Shown piece by piece: positions 25,869 to 34,301 of a DNA stretch of 64,000 nucleotides. Made by a program: the position numbers and the translations under genes. The notes under the pieces were generated by a model. It saw only the letters and a list, made by a program, of their open reading frames with translations. It did no database searches and was not told the DNA's origin. The DNA is taken from NCBI RefSeq assembly GCF_001027285.1, contig NZ_CP011509.1, positions 4,720,501 through 4,784,500 of the forward strand, in the 5' to 3' direction. The DNA is from Archangium gephyra (GTDB taxonomy: Bacteria > Myxococcota > Myxococcia > Myxococcales > Myxococcaceae). Each line of letters starts with the position of its first letter. Positions within the stretch are counted from its first letter, which is position 1.

Positions 25869-26537
25869 TTAGAAGAAGACGGACTCGGCGGAAGAGAGGA
25901 CGGCGAAGCAGGCGGCCTTCATCCAGTCGCGGCCGGGCGCGGTGCTGCCCGTGGACTCGATGTCGGTGGCCAGTTGCACCAACGTTCCCACCTCGGCCTC
26001 CGTGGGGTCTCGCAGCAGGGCGCGCTGGTAGAGCGCGGTGATGGCGTTCTTCACCGGCTCCCCCTCGCGGCTCGCCAGGCGCCCCTGGGCGTCCAGCGCG
26101 ATGCCCCCGAAGATGACGGCCGAGGAGGGGGTGGTGACGTCGAGCGTGACACGCTGGCCACAGGCCGCCAGCGCCACGCGGTCGACGGCGATGGGGGTGG
26201 TGGCGCCGGTGAAGGGCAGAGGCTCGTAGAAGCCCAGGCCGTAGGGCTCGACGCCGCCCAGGGCCACGGTGTGCACGGAGGTGGTGCAGGGGTACTGGCC
26301 CAGCTCGTTGCACACCTGCTCGACGGGCAGCGACAGCGCCGTCGCGAAGTCGAGCGCCAGCCGCTCAGGCCCCTTGAAGCGCAGGTTGTTGCGCGAGGAG
26401 CGGGTCACCTCCGGGGGAGTCCCGGAGTCGCCGGGAGGAGGCGTGCCGGCGTCCGGCCCGGAGGGGGTGGGCGACGGGCAGGCGGTGAGGGTGCAGGCAG
26501 CGGACAGGAGCAACACGCGAAGAGAGTCAGGGCGCAC
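25869..26537 (-). CDS. Lipoprotein of the DUF1501 operon
   Basis: 222 residues from a GTG start. Signal peptide with lipobox CTLTAC, then a Pro/Gly-rich spacer, then a mainly helical domain: RFKGPERLALDFATALSLP, DRVALAACGQRVTLDV and TALYQRALLRDPTEAEV. The last resembles the C-terminal YQRALGRxPTxxE helix of DUF1800/DUF1592-type proteins, which suggests a small derivative of that family. The start overlaps the upstream heme-protein stop by eleven bases and the end is eleven bases before the DUF1501 start, so all three are translated from one mRNA. Confidence 0.7.
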   Translation of the reverse strand: MRPDSLRVLLLSAACTLTACPSPTPSGPDAGTPPPGDSGTPPEVTRSSRNNLRFKGPERLALDFATALSLPVEQVCNELGQYPCTTSVHTVALGGVEPYGLGFYEPLPFTGATTPIAVDRVALAACGQRVTLDVTTPSSAVIFGGIALDAQGRLASREGEPVKNAITALYQRALLRDPTEAEVGTLVQLATDIESTGSTAPGRDWMKAACFAVLSSAESVFF

Positions 26538-27948
26538 CGTAGGCCTCCGTGCGGATCAGATCGTGAAGCATGCGCTGCACGCGGTAGCCGTGCGTGCCCT
26601 TGAAGCGCTGCCAGGTGGAGACGAACTCGGCCTGCTCCTCGGGCTTGGGGGCGTGGCCGATGAGCAGCTTCCAGTAGTCGGTGACGGTGGCGATGGCGAA
26701 GGCGTCGCTGTTGGCGCCCACCTGTGCCCACTCCACGAGGTCCGCCACCGGCTTGCCGAGGAGGTAGCCGGACTCGGGGACCTGGGTGATGTCCGGCGCG
26801 ACGTCACTGAAGTACGTCTCGAGGCGGCTGGGGACGTAGCGGGCCGAGGTGGCGCGGGCCGTGAGGGAGAGGCCCTGGTAGTTGCGGAAGGGGTAGCTCA
26901 GCGGATCCAGCGTCGCGTGGCAGGCGGCGCAGGTCGGCGCCGTCACGCCCTTGGCGTCGTAGTCGCGGGGCTCGCCGGGGATGCTGTAGAGGCCCTCCTG
27001 TTTGGCGATGTCGAGGCCGAGGTACGCGCGGTAGGCCTGCGACGCGGCGTTGCGGGGCAGGGCGGTGAACATCACGAAGTAGATGAGGCTCCACGAGGAG
27101 GTGATGTTGCCCGCGCGGTGCGCCTCATCGACGAACTGTGTCGGCAGCGTCGTGGCGATCGAGTAGCGCGTGGGGTTGGTCTCCCGGCGCACGAAGTACT
27201 TCGCCGTCATCACCTCGCGCGCGTCGTGGTCGTCGAGCTGCGACCAGGCGAAGAGGTTGTAGTCGTCATAGTAGTCGGCGAGGGGAATGGCGCCCTTGTC
27301 CTCTCCGGCCTTGAGCGAGCCCACCGGGCGGATCTTCGGGTGGGCCAGCTTCCACAGCTGCCCGTTCTTGCCACGCCAGAACTCGCTGGTGGTGCAGCGG
27401 TCGAGCTCGGCGTCGAGTCGCGAGCGCTGCTCATCGGCGTTCAGCGCGGCGAACTCCTTGAGCTGCGCATAGGTGGGGGATTTGCCGCAGAAGTCGAGCA
27501 GCACGCGCCGGTAGGCGAAGCGTGTGTCATAGCGGCACACGTCGTACTGGGGGTTGTGGGGGTTGGAGCCCGCCACGCAGCCCCCCGTCTCGGCCGGAAC
27601 GCTGTTGGGGTCGGCCGGCTGGGTGCCGCGCTGGTGCTCCACGAGGTTCGACGCGCCGTCGCCATCGGCGTCCTGAGCCTCGACGGCCCTCAGGGCCGTT
27701 GGAAGTGCGTACATGAAGTCCGCGTCGGACAGCGGGCGCGGCGCACCGGGAGCCAACTGGGCCTCGAGCGCGGTGCCGAAGGCATTCCGCTGCGGCGGCG
27801 CGACATGGCAGTAGGTACAGGCCGGCTGCTGTCCGGTGCACGCGGGCGCCGTGGGGTAGGTGGCGCAGAACACATTGCCCGCGGGTGGCTTGGCCAACGC
27901 CTCCCCCGACAGACACAGGGCGGCCCCCAGAATGAGTCGTCGAAGCAC
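26527..27948 (-). CDS. Secreted c-type heme protein heading the DUF1501 operon
   Basis: 473 residues from a GTG with a strong AAGGAGG four bases upstream. A signal peptide ends at GEALA. Two CxxCH heme sites are visible: ACTYCHVAPP (about residue 47) and TCAACHATLDPLSYPF (about 335). The second is the form seen in DUF1588/DUF1592 planctomycete-type cytochromes (CAACH followed by DP-x-G/S-Y-F). Between them is DADGDGASNLVE, a calcium-loop-like segment. Probably periplasmic or surface electron-transfer or heme-dependent partner of the downstream Tat-exported protein. Substrate unknown. Confidence 0.8.
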   Translation of the reverse strand: MLRRLILGAALCLSGEALAKPPAGNVFCATYPTAPACTGQQPACTYCHVAPPQRNAFGTALEAQLAPGAPRPLSDADFMYALPTALRAVEAQDADGDGASNLVEHQRGTQPADPNSVPAETGGCVAGSNPHNPQYDVCRYDTRFAYRRVLLDFCGKSPTYAQLKEFAALNADEQRSRLDAELDRCTTSEFWRGKNGQLWKLAHPKIRPVGSLKAGEDKGAIPLADYYDDYNLFAWSQLDDHDAREVMTAKYFVRRETNPTRYSIATTLPTQFVDEAHRAGNITSSWSLIYFVMFTALPRNAASQAYRAYLGLDIAKQEGLYSIPGEPRDYDAKGVTAPTCAACHATLDPLSYPFRNYQGLSLTARATSARYVPSRLETYFSDVAPDITQVPESGYLLGKPVADLVEWAQVGANSDAFAIATVTDYWKLLIGHAPKPEEQAEFVSTWQRFKGTHGYRVQRMLHDLIRTEAYGAP

Positions 27949-28183
27949 CTGACCTCCTTGTGATGGGATTACTCAGGACAGATACGAATACCTGAATAGA
28001 CTTGAACTGGAAAGTCTCGTCAGCATGCGTTCAAAAGCACACATGCACCCCGGGCAAACAGCCAGGTCTCGCTCGGTTTTTGAGAAATCGGTCGCGCCTT
28101 CCAGCGTCCCAATATCTTTTGAGAGGGGGTGGAGCCAGGCTCGCCCGAGCCTGTCAAGCGACGGTTCAGTAAAACCAGACAAG

Positions 28184-28216
28184 AAGACGGGCAGCCCAGG
28201 TGGGGCCGCCCGTCTT
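28184..28216 (-). terminator. Terminator hairpin after the YvbH-like gene
   Basis: AAGACGGGC (28184-28192) and GCCCGTCTT (28208-28216) are perfect 9-bp arms with extra pairing inside. On the minus strand the stem begins 14 bases after the stop of the PH-domain gene and is followed by a T-rich stretch (CTTGTCTGGTTTT); on the plus strand TGTTTTC follows. A reasonable intrinsic terminator. Confidence 0.75.
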
Positions 28217-28229
28217 TGTTTTCACCACT

Positions 28230-28844
28230 TCATGCCTTGATATAGCGCTCGAACACGAAGCCGAAATCCTTCACCCAATACTTCTGCTGCGCGCCGGTGA
28301 ACCAGGCGAAGGCTGCCTGATTGAGCTCCTTGAACGACTCCACGATAGGCGTGGAACCCGCCTGGCCACGGCCGAGGGTGGTGGAGGCGACCTCGATGCT
28401 GGCCTTGGCATGGCCGAGCGCCACTTCGTTCTCGTGCATCAGCTCGGAGATGCGGAACAGCGCCTTGTAGAGGTCCTTGACCTGCTCGAGGTGCTTCTTG
28501 TGCACGTCGATCGAGAAGTCATTGGCGCCCAGGCGGAACTTGATCTCCACGTCCATGTCGATGTTGCCAGCGGTCTCGAGCAGCACGTGCGAGATCGGGT
28601 TGCTGCTGTAGTTGTAGCGGCGCAGCATGCGCTTCTTGCTGGCGGCGCTGGTGCCATCGAGGTGGATGAGGGCCTTGTTGGTGAAGCAGTACTCGTCCGA
28701 CTTGGACTTGATGAGGAAGTAGATCTTCTCCTGGTCCTCGTGCATCACGTAGTCGTCGGCGTCCACCTTGTCGTAGTCGGCCGGGGCGATGACCGAGCCG
28801 ATGTCGCTGAGTCCGAGGGCGTCCGCGGCGATTTTTCCGAACAT
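28230..28844 (-). CDS. YvbH-like bacterial PH-domain protein
   Basis: 204 residues. The N-terminal 120 residues form a bacterial pleckstrin-homology domain (DQEKIYFLIKSKSDEYCFTN, ALIHLDGTSAASKKRMLRR, VEIKFRLGANDFSIDVHKK) and the rest the helical YvbH oligomerisation region. It closely recalls Bacillus subtilis YvbH in length and wording, by memory and not by search. GGAGA lies six or more bases before the ATG at 28842-28844, favouring it over the ATG six bases upstream. A cytoplasmic family of unknown function, found mainly in Firmicutes, so transfer is possible. Confidence 0.82.
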   Translation of the reverse strand: MFGKIAADALGLSDIGSVIAPADYDKVDADDYVMHEDQEKIYFLIKSKSDEYCFTNKALIHLDGTSAASKKRMLRRYNYSSNPISHVLLETAGNIDMDVEIKFRLGANDFSIDVHKKHLEQVKDLYKALFRISELMHENEVALGHAKASIEVASTTLGRGQAGSTPIVESFKELNQAAFAWFTGAQQKYWVKDFGFVFERYIKA

Positions 28845-29221
28845 CTTCATTCTCCTGAGAAAGGTGCTGCGCGCCACCATAGTCGAGGGGGCATACCGGG
28901 TCCACGACATGCCGGCCACCGGTTGGAAGGGAAATTCCTCTCGCGGATGCAATGTATTGGATTGGCTCCCATCCCCCTGGAGCGATGCAAGTTCAAGGCA
29001 CCGGGGTGGAGCCAAGACATCCGCTCGAGGACGATGGCTCCCTGGCGGACGAGGACCTGGCACGAGGCGCCCCGCACCTTGGAGCTGGCGGAGCGCAGTG
29101 GCGCGGGCAGCTCGGAGAACATGGGTGGCCCCTTCATGCAACCCGGTTGCCAGAGCAACCGGTCCGTGCTCTGGTCACCGTGCTCGCGGACGCCCGAAGG
29201 CGCCGGAGCGGAGACCTTCTC
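28845..29221. other. 377-bp gap without a recognisable gene
   Basis: This stretch separates the divergent YvbH-like gene and the small protein at 29222. Open frames here have poor ribosome sites and no family-like sequence. It must hold the promoters of both genes; no clear -35/-10 or -24/-12 pair was found. Confidence 0.5.
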
Positions 29222-29650
29222 ATGGAGAGCCAGCGCGAGTGGACCCTCGGCACGCATCGACTTCGCTTCGAGCCTCCTGACGTTCTGTTGGTGGAGTACC
29301 GGGAGAAGATCTCCCTGGAGGATGCGACGCGGGTGGTGGACGTCTACCGGGAACTGAGCAGAACGGTGCGCTTCTTCCTGCTGGTGGACTTGAGTGGAAT
29401 CCCCCTGGTGGACGCGGAGATCCAGCGCTACTTCAGCGAACACGCGGATCCCGCGTGGCTCCATGCCAACATCATCATCGGAGCCCGGCTCGGGAACAAG
29501 GCGGTGGCCCGGGGCATCTTCCTCGCGTCTCACCTGACCGGACGCTCGGAGGAGGCGCACTTGTCCAGGGTCCAGTTCGTCTCCACCCAGGCCGAGGCCT
29601 ACGAACTCATGGCCTGGCTGCGCGCACGGCCCGACCGCCAGGAGTCCTGA
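29222..29650 (+). CDS. Small protein with STAS-like pattern, function unknown
   Basis: 142 residues from an ATG with GGAGA eight bases upstream. The alternating strand-helix pattern (PPDVLLVEYREKISLEDATR, VRFFLLVDLSGIPLVD, ANIIIGARLGNKAVARGIF, LSRVQFVSTQAEAYELMAW) resembles the STAS/SpoIIAA-like fold used in many myxobacterial modulators. No phospho-acceptor serine context is clear. The longer in-frame extension upstream does not look coding. Immediately upstream of a decayed haloperoxidase gene. Confidence 0.6.
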   Translation: MESQREWTLGTHRLRFEPPDVLLVEYREKISLEDATRVVDVYRELSRTVRFFLLVDLSGIPLVDAEIQRYFSEHADPAWLHANIIIGARLGNKAVARGIFLASHLTGRSEEAHLSRVQFVSTQAEAYELMAWLRARPDRQES

Positions 29651-29738
29651 CGGGCCGCAGGGGGATTGGGACCCGGACCAGAATCCGTGCGTCTGCTACT
29701 GCGCCGGTGCTCGGTGTTCGCGCTGGAGCGTACGGTGG

Positions 29739-31330
29739 ATGGCCACACATGGGCAGGAACTCATCGGCCCCACCATGACGCTGGCACTGGTGGAGGTTTG
29801 GTTCCAGAAACACGAAAACCGGGCCCGCACCTATCCCGTCAATGACGAGCTGCTCGACTCGCCGGTGTTGCAGCGGATGTTCGTGCGCAACCAGGTGCTC
29901 AACGGTGGCACGGAGGGCACCTACCTGCTGGCCCAGGCCTTCCCCGAGGGGTCGCCCGTACACCCGGCGTACGGTTCGGGCCACTCCACTTACGAGGGGG
30001 CGGGCATGACGATGCTCAAGGCGTTCTTCAAGACGGACCTGCCGGTGCAGAACCCCGTGGTGCCGAGCGCGGATGGCTGTCGCTGGTGCCCTACACCGGG
30101 CCGGCGCTGACGATCGAGAACGAGCTGGACAAGCTGGCCATGAACATCGGTGTCGGGCGGCTGTTCGGGGGAGTCCACTGGCGCACCGACCATGAGAACG
30201 CGGTGCGGCTGGGCGAGCTCATCGCGCTGCGGGTGCTACAGGACCTGGCGCGCACCTACAACGAGGACTTCGCTGGCTTCCAGGTGTGGACCTTCGGCGG
30301 CAACGTCCTGACCATCCACGCCACGACGCCCGCGCTCCCCAACTCCGTCAGTAATTCCGCTCCCTACATGCCGGGCGCTGATGCCCTCATGACGCCCGGT
30401 GCGCACAAGCTGGTGGCCACGCCCTTCAGTGGATCGGACGGGAGCGGCCTGGGCGGAGTCCCTCTCTCCCTCCGACTCCAGACGGAGAATCACTGGGTGA
30501 GGACGGGCTCGCTGAACAGGGGACGCATGAACCACCGCGCCGTCCTGCTGCCCAACGGGAAGGTGTTGATGGGGCCCACCTACAGTGAGACCACCACGGA
30601 GTTGCATGACCCGGCCACGGGGCAATGGAGCTACACCGGCTCCGCGAAGCATGTCCGCGTCAACTACACGGCCACACTGCTGCAGAACGGCAAGGTACTG
30701 GTCGCGGGAGGCGGGACGAGCCAGTTCAAGCCCACCGAGACCGAGTTGTATGACCCGGCCACCGGCACCTGGAGCGTGAGCGGCTCCATGATCCGGGCCC
30801 GCGAGCATCACACGGCGACGCTGCTGCAGGATGGGCGGGTGCTCGTGGTCGGCGGTTATGCCGATAGCAACACCGGGTATGGCGATCTGGTGGAGGCGTA
30901 TGATCCGGCGACCCAGACGTGGTCCTCCCTGCCGGCGGCTCCTTGGAACCAGGGGCAACACACGGCGACGCTGCTGCTGGATGGCCGGGTGCTGGTGGCG
31001 GGAGGCTCGCAGCACTCCTGGCTCTATTCACCCGCCACGGGGAACTGGACTCAGCAGGGCAACCTGTCCGTGGCCCGTGAAAGCCATACGGCGACGCTCC
31101 TGCCCGGCGACCGGGTGCTCATCACGGGGGGGGAAAACGCGAACGGGCTGATCCGGGAAGCAGAGCTGTACAACCCAACCACGGGAACCTGGACACGGAC
31201 GTCACCGATGTTCGAGTCCGGCCGGGCGCACACGGCGACACTGCTGCCCAATGGGAAGGTGCTGGTCGCCGGGAGCAATGACTACAACGCCCCGAATGCG
31301 ACCTGCGAACTCTACACGTCCGGGTTCTGA
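29739..31330 (+). pseudogene. Decayed vanadium haloperoxidase fused to kelch repeats (frameshifted, 5'-truncated)
   Basis: Two overlapping frames make one broken gene. The first (29739-30110) carries AFPEGSPVHPAYGSGHSTYE, the vanadate-site segment of vanadium-dependent haloperoxidases, and NPVVPSADG. The second frame continues SLVPYTGPALTIENELDKLA and FGGVHWRTDHENAV, which holds the axial histidine region. Inserting one C near 30078 restores SADGLSLVPYTG, so a one-base deletion separates them. Only about 70 residues precede the vanadate motif, and the usual WYQKW-x-VHRRLRPE stretch is reduced to WFQKH, so the N-terminal half is also lost. The C-terminal 270 residues contain about six kelch-type blades (TATLLQNGKVLVAGG and variants). 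Not expected to make active enzyme. Confidence 0.8.
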
Positions 31331-31707
31331 GTCCACAGCCTTGCCCCGTCGTCGCGAGTAGCGAGGCGTGACGGAAACACCATGGCTGGAAGTCAATGAC
31401 AAATCAGCGACTTCCGGCCTCGGCGTGTGGGTCCTTGTGGGGCCTTGACGCGAGGAGGATTGCCCTGAACCCGTGACGCACACGCCTTTCGCTGAGCTAT
31501 GAGTGAATCCAGGTATTTCAAACCCATGGGGCAATCCTTGCCATTCATGTCTGTTGTCCGAGGGTTTCGCTGGGTTTGAAAATATTTGAAGACAGAATGT
31601 CTTCGTCCCTCCTATACTCCTTACGTCGCAGCTCCGGGCCGTGGCTCTTCTAGGGAGGTAGACCCTGGTGAAAGAGTCACCGAGCCGTTGGATAAGGGAG
31701 ACACGAG
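31331..31707. other. AT-richer 377-bp gap
   Basis: No gene is seen. A 60-base stretch from 31561 is about 43% GC against roughly 70% around it. It contains an inverted repeat GAAGACA-GAA-TGTCTTC (31588-31604), perfect 7-bp arms, 104 bp before the next start and followed by CTCCTATACTCC, a candidate promoter -10 region. The repeat could be an operator. Confidence 0.45.
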
Positions 31708-32949
31708 ATGCGGGGACGAGTTCTGGGGAGGTTTGCTGTCGGTCTCATCATCATGCTGGGAGCACTTCCCGGATGTGGGATTTTCAGCGAGTCGGAAAGT
31801 CTTGGAAGCCTGGGGCAGGCTTTGACTCCGACTCGCACCCCTTGGGAGATGCATGAGGGTTTGGAGGTGACAACCGACAATCCGCTGGGGCTGCTGCGTT
31901 TTTCATGCGAGTCCCCGGGCCATGGTGATTCCTGTGAGTACACGGTAGCGAATATTCCACCTGTAGGTGCTTCGGGGTGGAAGTCCGCTCCCAATGGGGA
32001 CACCATTGGTTTTTCGCGTTACTCGTATGTTTGTCAGGCGCCAGGGGGTAATACATGCAGAGTGTATGGTGACTTCTCTTACTTCCAGACGTTCGTGAAC
32101 GTGCCGGCAGGTACTGAGGTCACTGAGTTCACCATCTGGTTCGAGGGCATGGATGATGGATCTCGTGTGACCATCTTCAATTCCCAATACCCGTTGGGGC
32201 TCGTCGTTCCTGGCAGCTACGTCTATATCCACGGACCGGAGCAGCAGACCGCGAACCTTGCTCCCTATGTCCAGGTCGGAGAGGTGAATCGGGTAGTCAT
32301 CACGCAGGTGGATGATTGCTGCAGCGGCAACACCCTCCACCGTGCGGAGGTGCGGCTCAACGGAGCGGGGATTCCACCGGGCTGTGTCGGGCCAGCGGAT
32401 TGTTCCGACGGCAATGTCTGTACCGAGGATGTATGTAATCCCGGCGGAAGTTGCGCCAATCCTCCCGTGAGCTGTGATGATGGTGATGCCTGTACGCTGG
32501 ACGCGTGCGATCCGGTGGGTGGTTGCTACAGCGTGGAGCAATGCCCCGATTGCAGTGCCGCCGTCTCGACGGTTGACATGATCTGGTCGCCCAATCATGA
32601 GCTTGTCCCCGTAGGAGTCACTGGAGTGACAGATCCGCAGGGGCAGACGGTTGGGATTCGCATGGATGCCATCCACCAAGACGAACCCTTGCTTGGATAT
32701 GGCGATGGGAATACCTGTGCGGATGCAAGTGGAGTCGGCGAGTCCGTTGCGATGGTCCGTGCGGAGCGCTCAGGCACGCCACTGACGCCGGGCAACGGGC
32801 GCGTTTATCACCTCTCTTTCACTGCGACGGATCCTGACGGGTACTCTTGCACTGGCGTCGTTACGACCTGCGTGCCACATGATCAGGGCGGTCGGCCTAT
32901 GTGCATCGACGAGGGGTCGCTGTATGACTCCCTGGTCTGTTCGCCGTAG
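31708..32949 (+). CDS. Cysteine-rich secreted lipoprotein, AT-richer than its surroundings
   Basis: 413 residues. Signal peptide with lipobox GALPGC. A beta-rich domain (about 45-225) is followed by the myxobacterial Cys-rich module ADCSDGNVCTEDVCNPGG and SCDDGDACTLDACDPVGGC (about 230-275), two copies of C-x2-DG-x2-CT-x-D-x-C, and then a domain starting VDMIWSPNHELVPVGVTGVT, a pattern seen in myxobacterial surface proteins. GGGAGAC before the ATG supports the start. Sampled 60-base lines are 52-62% GC with many A/T third positions, so recent acquisition or weak selection is likely. Confidence 0.72.
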   Translation: MRGRVLGRFAVGLIIMLGALPGCGIFSESESLGSLGQALTPTRTPWEMHEGLEVTTDNPLGLLRFSCESPGHGDSCEYTVANIPPVGASGWKSAPNGDTIGFSRYSYVCQAPGGNTCRVYGDFSYFQTFVNVPAGTEVTEFTIWFEGMDDGSRVTIFNSQYPLGLVVPGSYVYIHGPEQQTANLAPYVQVGEVNRVVITQVDDCCSGNTLHRAEVRLNGAGIPPGCVGPADCSDGNVCTEDVCNPGGSCANPPVSCDDGDACTLDACDPVGGCYSVEQCPDCSAAVSTVDMIWSPNHELVPVGVTGVTDPQGQTVGIRMDAIHQDEPLLGYGDGNTCADASGVGESVAMVRAERSGTPLTPGNGRVYHLSFTATDPDGYSCTGVVTTCVPHDQGGRPMCIDEGSLYDSLVCSP

Positions 32950-32973
32950 GGCGGCTGAAGATCACTCTCTCTG

Positions 32974-33003
32974 CGAGGCATCCCGTCAGGGTTGCCTCGT
33001 TTG
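32974..33003 (+). terminator. Intrinsic terminator after the Cys-rich lipoprotein
   Basis: CGAGGCA (32974-32980) pairs with TGCCTCG (32993-32999), with an inner CCC-GTCA-GGG stem, and a short TTT follows. It begins 25 bp after the stop codon. Confidence 0.7.
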
Positions 33004-33124
33004 GGGCGCCCTGATGTCCCGGGGGATGGCGAGAGGCACCGCCCTATCCTGATTTGTGTCCTCAATGAGATTCGAATCCTTGGGGCCGGGCCAATTGGAA
33101 ACGGATACAACCCGAGGCCCGTGG

Positions 33125-33160
33125 CACCCTCACCCCGTCCCTCTCCCGGAGGGCGAGGGG
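33125..33160. repeat. REP-like intergenic repeat, copy 2
   Basis: CACCCTCACCCC-GT-CCCTCTCCC-GGAGGG-CGAGGGG: the same unit as at 6756-6789 in inverted orientation, again between genes, here between convergent genes. Confidence 0.6.
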
Positions 33161-33227
33161 TTGTGACGCGGTGGGAATGAGAGTGCCTCGGGACGAGGGG
33201 GCCTCGGGCGGAGTGTGGCTTGGGGAC

Positions 33228-34301
33228 TCAGGCCGCGCGGCGGGCCGCGGCGGTCGGGCGGATGTCCCCGTGGTTCGGCGCGGGCAGGGTGATCGTCGGC
33301 GACAGGCCCGGCGCCACCAGTGAGCCCGTCAGCAGCGACGACGGGTGGAAGTTCACGAACGCCCCCTCCACTCGCGACGGGCCCGCGAACACCTTCTCCA
33401 CCACCATCGACGTGTACTGCTCCAGCGAGCTCTCCCGGGTGTTGCCGTTGAGCACCACCTCCCAGCCCATCTGCTCGGCGAAGGCGCGCACTCCCGGAAT
33501 CCTCGACTGCAGTGGCGTGTAGCTCTCCGAGGCCACGCCGTTCTCGCTCACCACGAACACTTCCTTGTCCGTGGCCACCGCCAGCGACATGTTCCCCATC
33601 GTGTGCCCTGGCGTCGACAGGATCGCCGCGCCCCGGCCGAGCCATGTGTCTCCGTCCAGCAGCACCACGCGCTCCTCCGGCACCCCGTCCGTCCCTCCCG
33701 GCACGTACCAGACCTTCTCGAACGGGTGCAGGTTCTTCACCGACTCCCACTCGGCCCGCTGCACCAGCAGCTTCGCCCTCGGGAAGTACGCCGGCTCTCC
33801 ATCCCCGCCCAGCCACCGCCGCACGTCCTGCACGTGCAGGTGATCGAACGCGATGTAGTCCACGTCCTCCGGCTTCAGCCCCAGCGCCGTCAGGTGGCTC
33901 TGCACCGTCCCGTGCCGCCGCGTCATCACCTTGTCCGAGACGAAATCGCCGTACTTCTCGCGCAGCGACTTGAAGAAGGGCGCCTCCTGGCCGCGCTCGT
34001 AGTCGCTCGGGTTGAAGAGCAGGGTGCGCGTCGCTCCGTCCTCCATGTACTGCACCACCTGCATCCGGTTCGTCATCATCACGTAGGGCGCCGGAGACAG
34101 CGCTCCTCCGCTGAAGGCGAACAGCGACGGGTAGGGGAACGTCACCAGGTCACACGTGGCCACCGCCGCCACCGGGCCTCCGGCCGTGAAGGCGTCTCGC
34201 GCCTCCTGCGCCGCCCGGCGGAGCTTCTGCAGGCGTACGCCGGACACCAGCTCGGCACGGGCCTCGTTGAGGAAGGGGAGGGGACGGAAGGGCGTGTTCA
34301 T
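33228..34301 (-). CDS. Metallo-beta-lactamase-fold hydrolase
   Basis: 357 residues. MBL-fold metal motifs are visible: FDHLHVQDVRR in place of the usual HxHxDH, and ILSTPGHTMGNMSL with the next histidine. A later NFHPSSLLTG may supply the last histidine. Cytoplasmic, no signal peptide. Such proteins include lactonases, thioesterases and other esterases; the substrate cannot be read from the sequence. The ATG overlaps the stop of the alcohol dehydrogenase gene by four bases, so the pair is co-translated and probably acts on one metabolite. Confidence 0.78.
   Translation of the reverse strand: MNTPFRPLPFLNEARAELVSGVRLQKLRRAAQEARDAFTAGGPVAAVATCDLVTFPYPSLFAFSGGALSPAPYVMMTNRMQVVQYMEDGATRTLLFNPSDYERGQEAPFFKSLREKYGDFVSDKVMTRRHGTVQSHLTALGLKPEDVDYIAFDHLHVQDVRRWLGGDGEPAYFPRAKLLVQRAEWESVKNLHPFEKVWYVPGGTDGVPEERVVLLDGDTWLGRGAAILSTPGHTMGNMSLAVATDKEVFVVSENGVASESYTPLQSRIPGVRAFAEQMGWEVVLNGNTRESSLEQYTSMVVEKVFAGPSRVEGAFVNFHPSSLLTGSLVAPGLSPTITLPAPNHGDIRPTAAARRAA

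Noticed and set aside
28952-29221. N-terminal extension of the small STAS-like protein
   Set aside because: The extension lacks a ribosome site and its residue pattern does not continue the domain; GGAGA precedes the ATG at 29222.
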